A stretch of DNA of 64,000 nt from Acidimicrobiia bacterium (GCA_012960315.1 DUBN01000078.1:1-64000), one strand, 5' to 3'; shown: positions 27,071-36,765, counted from the stretch's first letter. A program made the numbers and translations. Notes: generated by a model from the sequence alone, not told the origin.

Positions 27071-27940
27071 TCAGCCAGATCTTCCTTCAATTACCGAGAC
27101 TACGGCCGCTGTTATCAGGCGAGCTCCGTTGGATTGGTAGTGAGTACCGTCGTCGGTTCTGACTTCTATCTCTACCCCATCGTCATCTGAGATGTGCTTA
27201 GCCCACACCCCGTCAGGTGACACGATCGAGGCAGCATCTACCCATTCAGATCGGTAACCGTTTTCAAAAACTCGCCGAGAAATTGGGTTTACCGCGTCGG
27301 GTAACGGCACCATGAACGGAATACGGAAGTGCGGCAGCCCAACCCAAACTACAAGTCGGCCAGGGCGATCAAGAACAGTAAGCATTTCGGTGATTCTGGA
27401 TTGGTATTTCTCCACCCATTCTGTGCCGCCCTTTTCCGAGGGACCGCTGCGAAATCCCTGCCAATCGTTTCCGCCAATTGACAAAACAACGACGTCATAT
27501 GGGCCGTCAGCAATCTCGTCTCGAAGGTAATCAACCCAATCGAAATACCAGTCGCTCACGACCCCTGTCGATTTCTTGACATCTTCAGTAAAGATCCAAC
27601 GATCTTCATTTCTCACGAGGATCCGAAATCCGAGGGACGCGCCGCCCGCAAGAGAGTCCCCGCCCACCCACACACTTAGAGGTCTCGCTTCTGTCGGTTC
27701 TGCCAACAATGCCCGCCGATCAACTCGCGTCCAGTGGTAATACGTTTCCTCATTACCTAGATGGGAGGTCAGCGGGTCAGGCCACCGAAGATGCGGGGCA
27801 CCCCAAGGGTCGAACTCTGTGGACGTGGCTTTCGTTGTGTCATTCGCGGCGTCGCGCTCTTCATCCGCCCAACCCGAATTGGCCACGATCACACTCGCGA
27901 TCGCTGCGACTGTGAGAAACACGACAGTACGAAAATTCAT
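27071..27940 (-). CDS. Secreted SGNH/GDSL hydrolase-like protein (DUF459-like)
   Basis: A 289-residue exported protein. The signal sequence is MNFRTVVFLTVAAIASVIVA with a likely cut near SGWA. The SGNH blocks are VGGDSLAGG (block I), SIGGNDWQGF (block III) and DDGTHYQSNGA (block V, Asp and His). The ATG at 27940 overlaps the stop of the upstream SGNH gene (ATGA); the longer frame has no signal peptide at its start. With the upstream SGNH protein and the MBOAT gene it forms an acyl-transfer cassette. Such partners of MBOAT proteins place or remove O-acetyl groups on exported glycans. The substrate is unknown. Confidence 0.82.
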   Translation of the reverse strand: MNFRTVVFLTVAAIASVIVANSGWADEERDAANDTTKATSTEFDPWGAPHLRWPDPLTSHLGNEETYYHWTRVDRRALLAEPTEARPLSVWVGGDSLAGGASLGFRILVRNEDRWIFTEDVKKSTGVVSDWYFDWVDYLRDEIADGPYDVVVLSIGGNDWQGFRSGPSEKGGTEWVEKYQSRITEMLTVLDRPGRLVVWVGLPHFRIPFMVPLPDAVNPISRRVFENGYRSEWVDAASIVSPDGVWAKHISDDDGVEIEVRTDDGTHYQSNGARLITAAVVSVIEGRSG

Positions 27941-29025
27941 CGAATCCAAAGTTCGTCGATATTGGGTGACCTTCGTAGTTCTCGAAGCAGAAGCGCCGAC
28001 AACCATTCTCCACCCCAGTGACTCAAATGCACTCCATCCGTCAATCGGACATCCACAAGTTTCCCTGCATTATCCGGAAGATATCTGGAGTAGTTCCCAG
28101 AGCTATTCGTAAATAGTCCACGAAGATCGACGTATTGAACCCGGTCTCGTTCGGCTGCTTCTGCCTGATACAGATTGTTCAGCAGTTGCATACGCTGATC
28201 GAAACCCTCTTGACGCATTGGGGGCTGTCCTACCCACAACAGGACCCGATCTGCGTCGGATGTGACAAGATCCATAACGGTGCCGATTCGGCGCCGATAT
28301 TCAGCCAACCAGGCCTCGTTGAATCTCTCCAACCACTGCCCGTCCCCGGCTCGTATATTTTGTGCGTCATTGCCACCCAGAATTATGACTACGGCGTCCG
28401 GATCATGTTTCGTCATAATTTCGGCGAGCCGGGCCGGCCAATCAAAAAAATCGGGGCGGCTTAAACCACTTGATAGAACTGGCTCAGAGGTCGCTTGGAC
28501 CATGGTTGACGTCTCCGCTAGGGAGACAAGGGTGTCACCAAAAAACCGAACCATCGAATCCCCTGTAACCCAGAGTTGGAAGGGGTTGTCTGCATCCCAA
28601 TTGGGCTTTAAGGATCGGCGAAGCTCTTCCCCGGTCACTTGTCTAAGCTCTTGCTCTTCTTGGACTGATGACGTAACCGAGTCATCTTTTTCTGACGTAG
28701 CGATGACCTCTATCTTCTCTCGCAACAGCGTGATTGTTTGCTCGACTTCGGAGCGGCCTAGTAAGCGTTCTACTGTCACCCTCGGCCACGTCAGCCCAAG
28801 AGACGAAGCTACCGATTCAATAGGACGCCAAACCGCTAACGCTACCGATCGGCCAGTTCCGTCGGGTTGACGTTTGGCGTCTGCTAATAGAGCTGAAGAG
28901 TTCAAGAAGAGCGCCACCGCCAAGCCTGCGAGACCCGCCACTAATACTTTCCCCGCGGGCCAACCTTGTCCGTTTCGTCTCAGATCTCTATGCGATTCCG
29001 ACTCGGCGTTGGTCATTTTTTCCAT
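27937..29025 (-). CDS. Membrane-anchored SGNH hydrolase-like protein (DUF459-like)
   Basis: A 362-residue protein. One N-terminal membrane span (VLVAGLAGLAVALFLNSSALL, about 28-48) is followed by an extracytoplasmic part with a coiled region (TITLLREKIEVIATSEKDD). The SGNH domain has LWVTGDSMVRFFGDTL (block I Ser), VVIILGGNDAQ (block III) and LTDGVHLSHWGG (block V Asp/His). This is the DUF459-like clade. It begins at the MBOAT stop (TGATG) and ends in ATGA with the second SGNH gene, so three products are coupled. A role in surface O-acylation is inferred from the MBOAT. Confidence 0.85.
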   Translation of the reverse strand: MEKMTNAESESHRDLRRNGQGWPAGKVLVAGLAGLAVALFLNSSALLADAKRQPDGTGRSVALAVWRPIESVASSLGLTWPRVTVERLLGRSEVEQTITLLREKIEVIATSEKDDSVTSSVQEEQELRQVTGEELRRSLKPNWDADNPFQLWVTGDSMVRFFGDTLVSLAETSTMVQATSEPVLSSGLSRPDFFDWPARLAEIMTKHDPDAVVIILGGNDAQNIRAGDGQWLERFNEAWLAEYRRRIGTVMDLVTSDADRVLLWVGQPPMRQEGFDQRMQLLNNLYQAEAAERDRVQYVDLRGLFTNSSGNYSRYLPDNAGKLVDVRLTDGVHLSHWGGEWLSALLLRELRRSPNIDELWIR

Positions 29026-30413
29026 CAGAATTGAAAGTAAATGAAGGGCGCTATTCCCTCAGGCCCAAACGTGTCAATGACAACCAACCCGATGCCGAAC
29101 GCTATCCCTTGAATCAAAACAGGTCGTCTGTTCATCCACGAGCCCATGCGAGCAGAGGCTGACTTTGTGACAAATTGGACACCAATTGAGGCCAGCACGA
29201 GGAAAATCAAACCAGCGTTCAAAACTTTTGCGTCGCCCGATGAACCAATAATCGCGCTTAGAACATCCGACGCAGCAGAAACAGAATCGGCTCTGAAAAA
29301 AATCCAGGCAAAACAAACCACATGGAATGTGAGCGCCCACCTAATAACCGGGTGAATTCGCTCTGTCGGTAATGACCGCTCAACAATTAAGGCAACCCCA
29401 TGTATTGCGCCCCAGATGACGAAGTTCCAGGTACTGCCATGCCACAAACCGCCTAAGAGCATGGTGATGAGGAGGTTTCGATACATGTCGCTGCTTTGCC
29501 CACGATTGCCGCCAAGGGGAATGTAGAGATAGTCACGCAACCAGGATGAAAGGGTGATGTGCCAGCGGCGCCAAAAGTCTCTTAATGAGAGAGCGCTGTA
29601 GGGCCTGTCAAAGTTGATCGGAAACCGAAATCCGAGAAGAAGCGCAACGCCAATAGCGATGTCTGTGTATCCAGAAAAGTCCGCGTAAATTTGAATGGCG
29701 TAGCCGTACACACCAAATAAAACATCCAGACTGCTGTGCCCCTGAGGATCCGCGAAAACGCCATCGACCAAGTTGCTCGCGAGCCAACTCGACACAACGA
29801 CTTTTTTAAAGAGCCCCCGAAGTATCAGGTGAAACGCTTCCGCTGACGCCACTCGTCGCGGGTCAGATCGTTTCGCAATTTGAGGAGCCATCTCTGAGGC
29901 ACGAACAATGGGACCTGCTACGAGTTGCGGGAAAAATGATAAGTAGACAGCGAAGTCAAGGAACTTCATCGGTTCAATAACGCCCCGACGCAAATCAATG
30001 ACGTAGCTCATTGCCTGGAAGGTAAAGAAGGAGATCCCTACCGGCAATGTCAGCTCCAAAATCGGAATCGCGTTTCCCATGCCCAATAAGTTCGATAACT
30101 CGACGGCAAAGAAGTCGTAGTACTTAAAAACCCCCAGCAGTGTTAGATCGCTTGCTATGGCGATGCTCGTCCATGCCCGAACTCCGTCTTGGGCGCCCAG
30201 GAGACGGCATCTACTTATCTTGTTTCCGGCAAACCAATTAGACCCAATAGCCCACAACAACAATATGACAAAGCGCCAGTTCCACCATCCGTAAAAGAAG
30301 ACGCTGGATCCAAAAATCACAGCGCGCCACACCGTGGGGTGCGGACGCGTCAACCAATTAAGTACGAAGACGACAACGAAGAACAAGCCAAAGGCAAATG
30401 TGGGGAAAAGCAT
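29025..30413 (-). CDS. MBOAT family O-acyltransferase (AlgI/DltB-like)
   Basis: A 462-residue polytopic membrane protein with about ten hydrophobic spans. MBOAT hallmarks are FFPQLVAGPIVRASEM, the FWRRWHITLSSWLRDYLYIPLGG block and the catalytic His in LLGGLWHGSTWNFVIWGAIHG. MBOAT proteins such as AlgI and PatA move acyl groups across the membrane to an SGNH partner that O-acylates polysaccharide. It is first in a three-gene minus-strand operon with two SGNH proteins. Which glycan or lipid is modified is not evident. The divergent phosphohexomutase begins 66 nt away and could feed sugar nucleotide synthesis. Confidence 0.92.
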   Translation of the reverse strand: MLFPTFAFGLFFVVVFVLNWLTRPHPTVWRAVIFGSSVFFYGWWNWRFVILLLWAIGSNWFAGNKISRCRLLGAQDGVRAWTSIAIASDLTLLGVFKYYDFFAVELSNLLGMGNAIPILELTLPVGISFFTFQAMSYVIDLRRGVIEPMKFLDFAVYLSFFPQLVAGPIVRASEMAPQIAKRSDPRRVASAEAFHLILRGLFKKVVVSSWLASNLVDGVFADPQGHSSLDVLFGVYGYAIQIYADFSGYTDIAIGVALLLGFRFPINFDRPYSALSLRDFWRRWHITLSSWLRDYLYIPLGGNRGQSSDMYRNLLITMLLGGLWHGSTWNFVIWGAIHGVALIVERSLPTERIHPVIRWALTFHVVCFAWIFFRADSVSAASDVLSAIIGSSGDAKVLNAGLIFLVLASIGVQFVTKSASARMGSWMNRRPVLIQGIAFGIGLVVIDTFGPEGIAPFIYFQF

Positions 30414-30479
30414 CGTTTTACTGGTAGCGGACAGGCAACGGTACCTTTCGACCGTGCCCGAATGAGGCAGGATGGCTTC

Positions 30480-32144
30480 GTGAGAGACCCCACCCCAGTG
30501 TTTGCAGCCGAACCTTTAGCTTGGATCGAGGCCGACCCAGACCCAACAACACTCATGGCAATCAAGGAGCTATCTGCCAATCCTGAGGCTTTAGCAGCAA
30601 ACTTCGCCAAGCCAATACGATTTGGGACGGCCGGCCTTAGGGCCGAACGAGGTGTTGGCCCAGCTCGCATGAACCGTATAACCGTACGCGTTGTGGCAGA
30701 CGCTATCGGCCGACATCTTGAGACTCTCGAAGTGGCGCACAGGGGGGTGATCATCGGGTACGACGCGCGACCAGAATCGGACGTCTACGCGTTGGATTCG
30801 GCCCGTCTTTTGACTGCAATGGGAATCACTTGTTGGTTAATCAACGGACCGTGTCCAACACCCGTGGTTGCTTGGCATTTGAGAGACCGGCAAGCTGCCG
30901 CCGCCATTGTGGTGACGGCCAGTCACAACCCAGCGAGAGACAGCGGCTACAAGGTGTTCGGATCGGACGGGACACAAATAAGACCCCCAACAGATACCCA
31001 AATCGAAGAGTTGATGACTTTCTCATACCTTCCAAGTGAGAGCGATCTCGCTCCCGTGCAAGATGTAGGTCACATCGATTTGGCAACTGCTATCTCTTCT
31101 TATGTCGAGGCTGTGATACCAAAACCCAAAGACGTTCAACCTTCGGGTAGACAAGCCACTTGGGTGTACACGCCGCTATGTGGTGTTGGAGGCGAGACGT
31201 TGGAAATGGCTTGCTCTCGAGCAGGCATTAACCCTCCCCTCAGAGTTGAGTCACAATTTGAACCGGATGGGTTATTCCCCGGGATCCCTTTCCCGAATCC
31301 CGAGGAGCCTGGAACCATGGACCAGGCCTACTCCGTAGCCGAGGAAGCCGGAATAGATCTTGTTCTCGCAAACGACCCTGACGCGGATCGCTTGGCTGTA
31401 GCAATCAAGACCACCGATGGCTGGCATCAACTTTCAGGCGACGACGTCGGACTGTTGTTGTGCGATCATCAACTGTCGAACACAACAGGAAATAATCGTC
31501 TGACAGCCAGTTCGGTTGTCTCTTCTCAAGCAGTTGCTGCTCTCTGTGCGCTTCGAGGGGTTGAACATATTCGGACGCTTACCGGATTTAAATGGATTAT
31601 GGAACCGGTGGTAGCCAGGCCTGAAGCACGTTGGATATTCGGTTACGAAGAAGCTCTGGGATATTCAGTAAACGACCACGTATTAGACAAAGACGGCATC
31701 GCTGCAGGCGTCACCTTCATGCAAATGGTGGCCGATTTAAGAAGCAAGAACCTTGACCTCTTGACGCGCCTCGACGAGTTGGCGGCGGAGATTGGCTTGT
31801 ACGTTACGAGCCAAGTGGCCGCTCGTGTTGAATCTCTTGAACTTGAATCCTGCCTCAAAGCTCTTCGCACCACTCCGCCTCGAGAGTTGGCAGGAAGCCC
31901 AATAGTTGAGATTAAGGACTGGCTCAAGCAGCCGTTCCCTCACAATACTAATCTCCTCGAATTCCGCTCGCAGGGGGGTAGTCGGGTGTCAATCCGACCT
32001 AGCGGAACTGAGCCCAAAGTAAAGATTTACCTTGAGCAATTCATCCAAAACCCCGAAGATGATCTCACATCCGCTCGAGCTCAATGCAATGCACAGCTCG
32101 ACTCTCTTGGCCTCGTCGCTTTGTCGTGGTTTAGAACTGCTTAG
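30480..32144 (+). CDS. Phosphoglucomutase/phosphomannomutase family protein
   Basis: A 554-residue alpha-D-phosphohexomutase. Domain 1 has the phosphoserine loop VVTASHNPARDSGYKVFG; domain 2 the metal loop NDPDADRLAVA; domain 3 the sugar-specificity loop FGYEEALGYSV; domain 4 the phosphate loop RPSGTEPKVKIYLE. The length and FGTAGLRAERGVGPARMN fit the PgcA/PGM2-like group that interconverts glucose-1-P and glucose-6-P, with mannose possible. GTG at 30480 is preferred because AGGCAGGA precedes it by 8 nt; an ATG at 30462 is the alternative. It meets the PfkB kinase gene tail to tail with a 3-nt gap. Confidence 0.92.
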   Translation: MRDPTPVFAAEPLAWIEADPDPTTLMAIKELSANPEALAANFAKPIRFGTAGLRAERGVGPARMNRITVRVVADAIGRHLETLEVAHRGVIIGYDARPESDVYALDSARLLTAMGITCWLINGPCPTPVVAWHLRDRQAAAAIVVTASHNPARDSGYKVFGSDGTQIRPPTDTQIEELMTFSYLPSESDLAPVQDVGHIDLATAISSYVEAVIPKPKDVQPSGRQATWVYTPLCGVGGETLEMACSRAGINPPLRVESQFEPDGLFPGIPFPNPEEPGTMDQAYSVAEEAGIDLVLANDPDADRLAVAIKTTDGWHQLSGDDVGLLLCDHQLSNTTGNNRLTASSVVSSQAVAALCALRGVEHIRTLTGFKWIMEPVVARPEARWIFGYEEALGYSVNDHVLDKDGIAAGVTFMQMVADLRSKNLDLLTRLDELAAEIGLYVTSQVAARVESLELESCLKALRTTPPRELAGSPIVEIKDWLKQPFPHNTNLLEFRSQGGSRVSIRPSGTEPKVKIYLEQFIQNPEDDLTSARAQCNAQLDSLGLVALSWFRTA

Positions 32145-32147
32145 TGA

Positions 32148-33146
32148 TCAAGCCAGAGCACCTGCAAGATCACGGAGTGAAGTGTTCGGGCGGGGCCCAA
32201 CATGGCCAATCACTTCCTCAGCTGCTAATGATCCCAATCGACCGCAACGTTGTAGGTCATAACCGCAGGCCAGGCCATAGAGGACACCTGCTGCGTACAG
32301 GTCTCCCGCGCCTGTTTTGTCAACAACACGGGCTACAGGGTCTGCCACGATTCTGGTAAATCCGTCCGGAGTGATAAGTACGGAACCGTCTGCTCCCATC
32401 GTGACGGCTGTTAGATCTACAAGTTCTTGCGCCATCTCAAGTGCTCGGTCTAAATCATTCACCTCAAAAAGAGACATGACCTCATGATGGTTAGCGAACA
32501 ACACATCGACGTGGTCGTTGATCAGACCAAGGAACGATGCACGGTGGCGTTCCACACAGAACTGGTCCGACAGAGTTAATGCCACGCGCCCCTCGGGGCC
32601 AACGGCTGATGCCGCACGGCGCATAGCAGCCTTCGCCTCAGGAAGGTCCCAGAGGTATCCCTCTAGAAACAAAAGCTTCGCCCGCGCAACTAGAGCTAAA
32701 TCAACGTCTGACGAACTAAGACCGTTCGAAGCTCCAAGAAACGTGTTGAGGGTTCGTTCTCCGTCGGGGGTGATGAAGATGATACACCGACCAGTTGGAT
32801 CATCAGATGGGGCTCGAGGGGTCGTGTGAGTAATCCCAAGACGTTGCATATCCGAGCAAAATATGTCTCCTAGCTCGTCGTTCGAAACTCGGCCCACATA
32901 CCCCGAAGTGCCACCAAGTGAGCTGATACCGATAACGGTATTAGCAGCTGACCCTCCGGAAACCGTGACCCGTTCCCCGACGAGTTCGTATAGTTCCCCT
33001 GATCTCGCAGCATCGACCAGGTTCATCGCTCCCTTGGTAGCGCCGATTCGTTCAAGAAATGCGTCTTCTTGATGCGAAAGGACGTCAACAAGAGCGTTGC
33101 CGAATCCAACAACATCAATATCTAGTCTGGACTGGCTGGCAGTCAT
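32148..33146 (-). CDS. PfkB family carbohydrate kinase, adenosine-kinase type
   Basis: A 332-residue ribokinase-fold enzyme. The start VVGFGNALVDVLSH, the substrate loop VSGGSAANTVIGISSLGG, and the C-terminal PfkB signature DKTGAGDLYAAGVLYG with its catalytic Asp are clear. The N-terminal pattern is that of the bacterial adenosine-kinase-like group. It probably phosphorylates a nucleoside or sugar with ATP; the exact substrate is not certain. It is convergent with the phosphohexomutase and divergent from pepN. Confidence 0.88.
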   Translation of the reverse strand: MTASQSRLDIDVVGFGNALVDVLSHQEDAFLERIGATKGAMNLVDAARSGELYELVGERVTVSGGSAANTVIGISSLGGTSGYVGRVSNDELGDIFCSDMQRLGITHTTPRAPSDDPTGRCIIFITPDGERTLNTFLGASNGLSSSDVDLALVARAKLLFLEGYLWDLPEAKAAMRRAASAVGPEGRVALTLSDQFCVERHRASFLGLINDHVDVLFANHHEVMSLFEVNDLDRALEMAQELVDLTAVTMGADGSVLITPDGFTRIVADPVARVVDKTGAGDLYAAGVLYGLACGYDLQRCGRLGSLAAEEVIGHVGPRPNTSLRDLAGALA

Positions 33147-33214
33147 AGCTACTTTCGAACGGGACTGTCGGGCACCCTAGCCACTCAACTTCTATGAAGC
33201 TCCCGAAGGACGGA

Positions 33215-33220
33215 TAGGGT
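33215..33220 (+). promoter_or_regulatory. Candidate -10 box for leaderless pepN
   Basis: TAGGGT followed by 7 nt and then the GTG start. The predicted transcription start falls on or next to the start codon. No convincing -35 box is seen. Confidence 0.35.
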
Positions 33221-33227
33221 TCGGCCT

Positions 33228-35753
33228 GTGACCGACCAGAACCCGTATCGGCTACCGCGACAGGTATTGCCGAAGCACTACATAATCTCCTTGGAACCTG
33301 ACCTCGAAGGCAGTTCATTCGAAGGCACGGTGTCTATCGAGCTTGACGTGGTTAGCGAAACAGACACCATCATAGTTAACGCCGCAGAACTTGAGATTGA
33401 CAACGTCTTCTTTGAGCAGAACGAGACAATCCAAGCAAATTCGGTAGTTCTCAATGAAGAACTAGAGAGGGCAGAGTTTGCTTTTCCCGTCGTTCTTCAA
33501 CCTGGGCCAGCGCGACTTACCTGCTCTTTCAAAGGCACTTTGAACGATAAACTACGAGGCTTTTATCGGTCTACTTGGAAGGACGAAAGCGGACAGGAGC
33601 GGGTAATTGCCACGACCCAATTTGAGTCCACGAACGCTCGACGCGCCTTCCCTTGCTTCGACGAACCCGACCTGAAGGCGTCTTTTGGAGTCACGCTTAG
33701 GGTTGATAGTTCATTGATGGCAGTTAGTTGCGGGGAACTGGTCAGTTCAACGGAACTCGATGACGGACGACGAGAAGACACATTCGCTGACACGATGGTG
33801 ATGTCGACTTACTTGGTCGCATTCATTGTCGGCGAGCTAGAAGCGACCGAGGCGGTCAACATCGACGGGGTTCCCCTTCGCATAGTCCACGTTCCCGGGA
33901 AGGGCGACCTCACCGAGTTTGGTTTAGCGGCTGCCGAATTCAGCTTGAGGTGGTTGGTTGACTACTACGACATTCCTTATCCGGCCGGAAAACTGGATCT
34001 TATCGCCGTACCGGACTTCGCCTTTGGGGCAATGGAAAACCTGGGTTGCATAACCTTTAGAGAGACTCTTCTACTGTCGGATCCAGAGAGGACAACTCAA
34101 GCAGAGTTAACTCGCATTGTTGATGTAATTGCACATGAGATCGCACACATGTGGTTCGGCAACCTGGTGACCATGGATTGGTGGAACGGAATTTGGCTGA
34201 AGGAAGCGTTCGCTACATTTATGCAAGTAGCCGCGACTGACGCCTTTCGTCCCGAATGGCGGCGCTGGGACGGATTTTGCGTGGAGCGCGGTGCCGCATT
34301 TGACACCGATTCTCTCGCATCAACTCGACCCATCGAATTCGACGTCATATCTCCGCAAGACGCCGAGGCAATGTACGACGTTTTGACATACGAGAAGGGC
34401 GCTGCTGTCGTTCGGATGCTTGAACAGTTCCTCGGAATTGAGCAGTTCAGAAGTGGAGTGAACCACTACCTAACTGCCCACAGTTACGGGAACACCACAA
34501 CCACTGATTTATGGGACTCGTTGGAAACCGCCACTGGGATCCCTGTTCGCGCAGCGATGGATACTTGGATATTTCAGGGCGGGCATCCGGTGATCTCCGT
34601 CGAGACGTGCTCGGAGGGCATCAACGTTCGACAGTCAAGATTTGGTTACGGCGAAGTTGGAGACGCAACATGGCATGTTCCGATAATCGTTCGGGCACAA
34701 GTGGGGTCGAAGACAGTAGAAAGTCGCCTCCTCCTTGAAGATTCTGAGGCAACTATTGACCTGGGTGGCACACCTACCTGGGTGATAGTTAATGCGGGCG
34801 GCCACGGTTTTTACCGAGTGAGCTACAGCAAGGTTCTGCGCGACGCGTTGTCGGGGCGCGCTCTTGACGTACTCTCCGAGGCTGAACGCTACGGACTCGT
34901 TGATGACACCTGGTCAGCAGTGCTGGCTGGGGAACTACAAGCTGAAGATCACATCGCTCTTATAACGAGCTTGGCTTCAGAAACTGATCTCGCGGTTTGG
35001 CAACGAATGTTGTCGTCCTTAGAGCACCTATATGCCATCGCGGACCCCTCGGGACAGCAGCGTTTGGAAGTTCTAGTTCGGGACCTCTCGACCACAGGGC
35101 TTGGGGTCTTGGGGCTCGAACCAATGGACAACGAACCCGCCCTGGATCGCGAGCTACGAGCAGCGCTATTTGCAGCCGCTGGAACCACGGGCCAAGACGC
35201 CTCAGTCCGAGAAATGGCTAATGCTCTTTTCGCTGACGCAAGTGCGGGCAATGCGGTTGAGCCGAACTTGGCGGCCGCTGTGGTGCGTGTCGTTGCTGCT
35301 GCAGGAGACGACGCGACTCACGCAACTCTTGTGGATCTATACCGCGAAGCTCCTACTCCGCAGTTAGAGGTTCGTTATCTCATGGCGTTGCTTGAGATCG
35401 AAGATATTCAACTGTTCGAACAGACACTCGAACTCATAACCTCTGAAGTTCGGAGTCAGAACGCTCCATATCTTTTGTCAGCCGCCATGAGTCATCGAAG
35501 TCATGGGCGCTTAGCTTGGGAACTCATTAGGGATCGTTGGGAAGAACTCAACGCGAAGTTCCCTCAGAACTCCATTCCACGAATGGTCTCGGGAATTCGT
35601 TCGTTGTCGACTCCAGATCTCGCAGCCGAGATTCAAACTTTCTTTGAGGGTCACCCGATCCCTCAAGGTCATCTAACAGTGTTGCAACATTTGGAGAAAC
35701 TTGGCGTCAACGTTGAACTTCGGCGCCGCGAAGGTCACCGACTCGGAAGCTGA
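33228..35753 (+). CDS. pepN: M1 family aminopeptidase
   Basis: An 841-residue zinc aminopeptidase. The substrate motif GAMENLG and the zinc site HEIAHMWFGNLVTMDWWNGIW (HExxH, then Glu in LKEAFA) are present, with the catalytic Tyr expected in VLTYEKGAAVVRML. The N-terminal beta domain and the long helical ERAP1-like C-terminal domain follow the usual order. It removes N-terminal residues from peptides in the cytoplasm. The GTG at 33228 gives the standard N-terminus TDQNPYRLPRQVLPKHY. Confidence 0.96.
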   Translation: MTDQNPYRLPRQVLPKHYIISLEPDLEGSSFEGTVSIELDVVSETDTIIVNAAELEIDNVFFEQNETIQANSVVLNEELERAEFAFPVVLQPGPARLTCSFKGTLNDKLRGFYRSTWKDESGQERVIATTQFESTNARRAFPCFDEPDLKASFGVTLRVDSSLMAVSCGELVSSTELDDGRREDTFADTMVMSTYLVAFIVGELEATEAVNIDGVPLRIVHVPGKGDLTEFGLAAAEFSLRWLVDYYDIPYPAGKLDLIAVPDFAFGAMENLGCITFRETLLLSDPERTTQAELTRIVDVIAHEIAHMWFGNLVTMDWWNGIWLKEAFATFMQVAATDAFRPEWRRWDGFCVERGAAFDTDSLASTRPIEFDVISPQDAEAMYDVLTYEKGAAVVRMLEQFLGIEQFRSGVNHYLTAHSYGNTTTTDLWDSLETATGIPVRAAMDTWIFQGGHPVISVETCSEGINVRQSRFGYGEVGDATWHVPIIVRAQVGSKTVESRLLLEDSEATIDLGGTPTWVIVNAGGHGFYRVSYSKVLRDALSGRALDVLSEAERYGLVDDTWSAVLAGELQAEDHIALITSLASETDLAVWQRMLSSLEHLYAIADPSGQQRLEVLVRDLSTTGLGVLGLEPMDNEPALDRELRAALFAAAGTTGQDASVREMANALFADASAGNAVEPNLAAAVVRVVAAAGDDATHATLVDLYREAPTPQLEVRYLMALLEIEDIQLFEQTLELITSEVRSQNAPYLLSAAMSHRSHGRLAWELIRDRWEELNAKFPQNSIPRMVSGIRSLSTPDLAAEIQTFFEGHPIPQGHLTVLQHLEKLGVNVELRRREGHRLGS

Positions 35754-35788
35754 AGCCGCTTGTCGAGTTTGCCTGACAGAATGCAGCC

Positions 35789-35917
35789 ATGTTTGGTCGC
35801 GCGACACGTCGCAAACTTGGTCCTCGTTACAACTTTTGGTCGTCTATAGCTTCGCTGCTAGTGGTGGCCAGTCTGGTGTGGGCCGCTCTTTATTGGTCAG
35901 GGTCAGTGCTGGACTGA
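35789..35917 (+). CDS. Small single-span membrane protein (unknown)
   Basis: A 42-codon frame, MFGRATRRKLGPRYNFWS, then one hydrophobic span (SIASLLVVASLVWAALYW) and a short tail. The basic N-terminus and the single span give a normal N-in topology. It begins 35 nt after pepN and overlaps the 3' end of the opposing ctaG-like gene by 28 nt. I do not recognise the family. Its position beside CtaG and Sco raises the possibility of a small oxidase-associated subunit, which is speculation. No Shine-Dalgarno sequence is visible, so the gene may be spurious. Confidence 0.45.
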   Translation: MFGRATRRKLGPRYNFWSSIASLLVVASLVWAALYWSGSVLD

Positions 35918-36765
35918 TCTTGATTACCTGTTACTGATCCCGCTACCCGCAAGGCTCGCGACGCCTCGTTTTCCGCGCGGCTTATCTCACTCCACCGGTA
36001 CATCAACACGGCGATAGTGCCCCAGACAACTGGTATCCCCCCAAGCTTCATAACCAAACCAGCCAATTGCTGGTCTGTAGTAGCCCCGAGGCCATGCACT
36101 CTGGGCGCCAACTCGTAGGTCGCGTATAAAGGAAAGGTAGCGAAGGTAAGAAACCCGCCCGGTACGGCGGGCACCACTGCCAACGCCAGAAACAGGTAAG
36201 CCATGCGCCCTGGATAGCTCGTCATTTTGTGTTCCCCTATGGGAGAAACAATGGGCATCCAAACAACAAGACCGCCAATTAGCCACAGGGCATCCATTGC
36301 GAAGGACCCAAACTGGGTGACTCGCAAGTTGTCGACCGCCCAGGGCGAGTGTGTCAATATCAGCATCGCGTTAAACAGCAGACCTGCTGTTACCGGTCGC
36401 GAACACCGGCCGACCAGGCGGTGGAGCCGTAACCGGCCAACTAACCGTGTTGCCATCCACTCGGGAGTGCCTAGCAATAGAAGAGGCGCCACCACCATCG
36501 TGTAAATCAGGAACTGCGTCATGTGGGCAGATGCCAGATAGCTCGCTCCGAGCAAACCGAGGGGCCAGTCTGTAGCGAGCCAGAGTAGAAGGACGCCAAC
36601 GATGAAAAGCCATCGTTGCGAACTGCGGATGTTGTGTCCCTTTGGGGGCCGACGTCCGAAAACCAAATAGGGCAAAACCAGACACAGCATCGCCACCCAT
36701 ATGCCGGGATAAGCGCGAAACGTCCATGACCATGGTTCTTCCAGAGTTGAGCACCAGAACCTCAC
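35890..36765 (-). CDS. CtaG-like cytochrome c oxidase assembly protein (caa3_CtaG)
   Basis: A protein of about 291 residues with seven likely membrane spans. Characteristic pieces are SAHMTQFLIYTMVVAPLLLLGTPEW, LTHSPWAVD, DALWLIGGLVVWMPIVSP and QQLAGLVMKLGG. These fit the caa3_CtaG (DUF1404-like) family linked to assembly of haem-copper oxidases. The GTG at 36765 has AAAGGG upstream; a TTG at 36795 would add ten residues. It follows the Sco-like gene on the same strand, which supports a shared role in copper delivery to cytochrome oxidase. Confidence 0.85.
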   Translation of the reverse strand: MRFWCSTLEEPWSWTFRAYPGIWVAMLCLVLPYLVFGRRPPKGHNIRSSQRWLFIVGVLLLWLATDWPLGLLGASYLASAHMTQFLIYTMVVAPLLLLGTPEWMATRLVGRLRLHRLVGRCSRPVTAGLLFNAMLILTHSPWAVDNLRVTQFGSFAMDALWLIGGLVVWMPIVSPIGEHKMTSYPGRMAYLFLALAVVPAVPGGFLTFATFPLYATYELAPRVHGLGATTDQQLAGLVMKLGGIPVVWGTIAVLMYRWSEISRAENEASRALRVAGSVTGNQDQSSTDPDQ

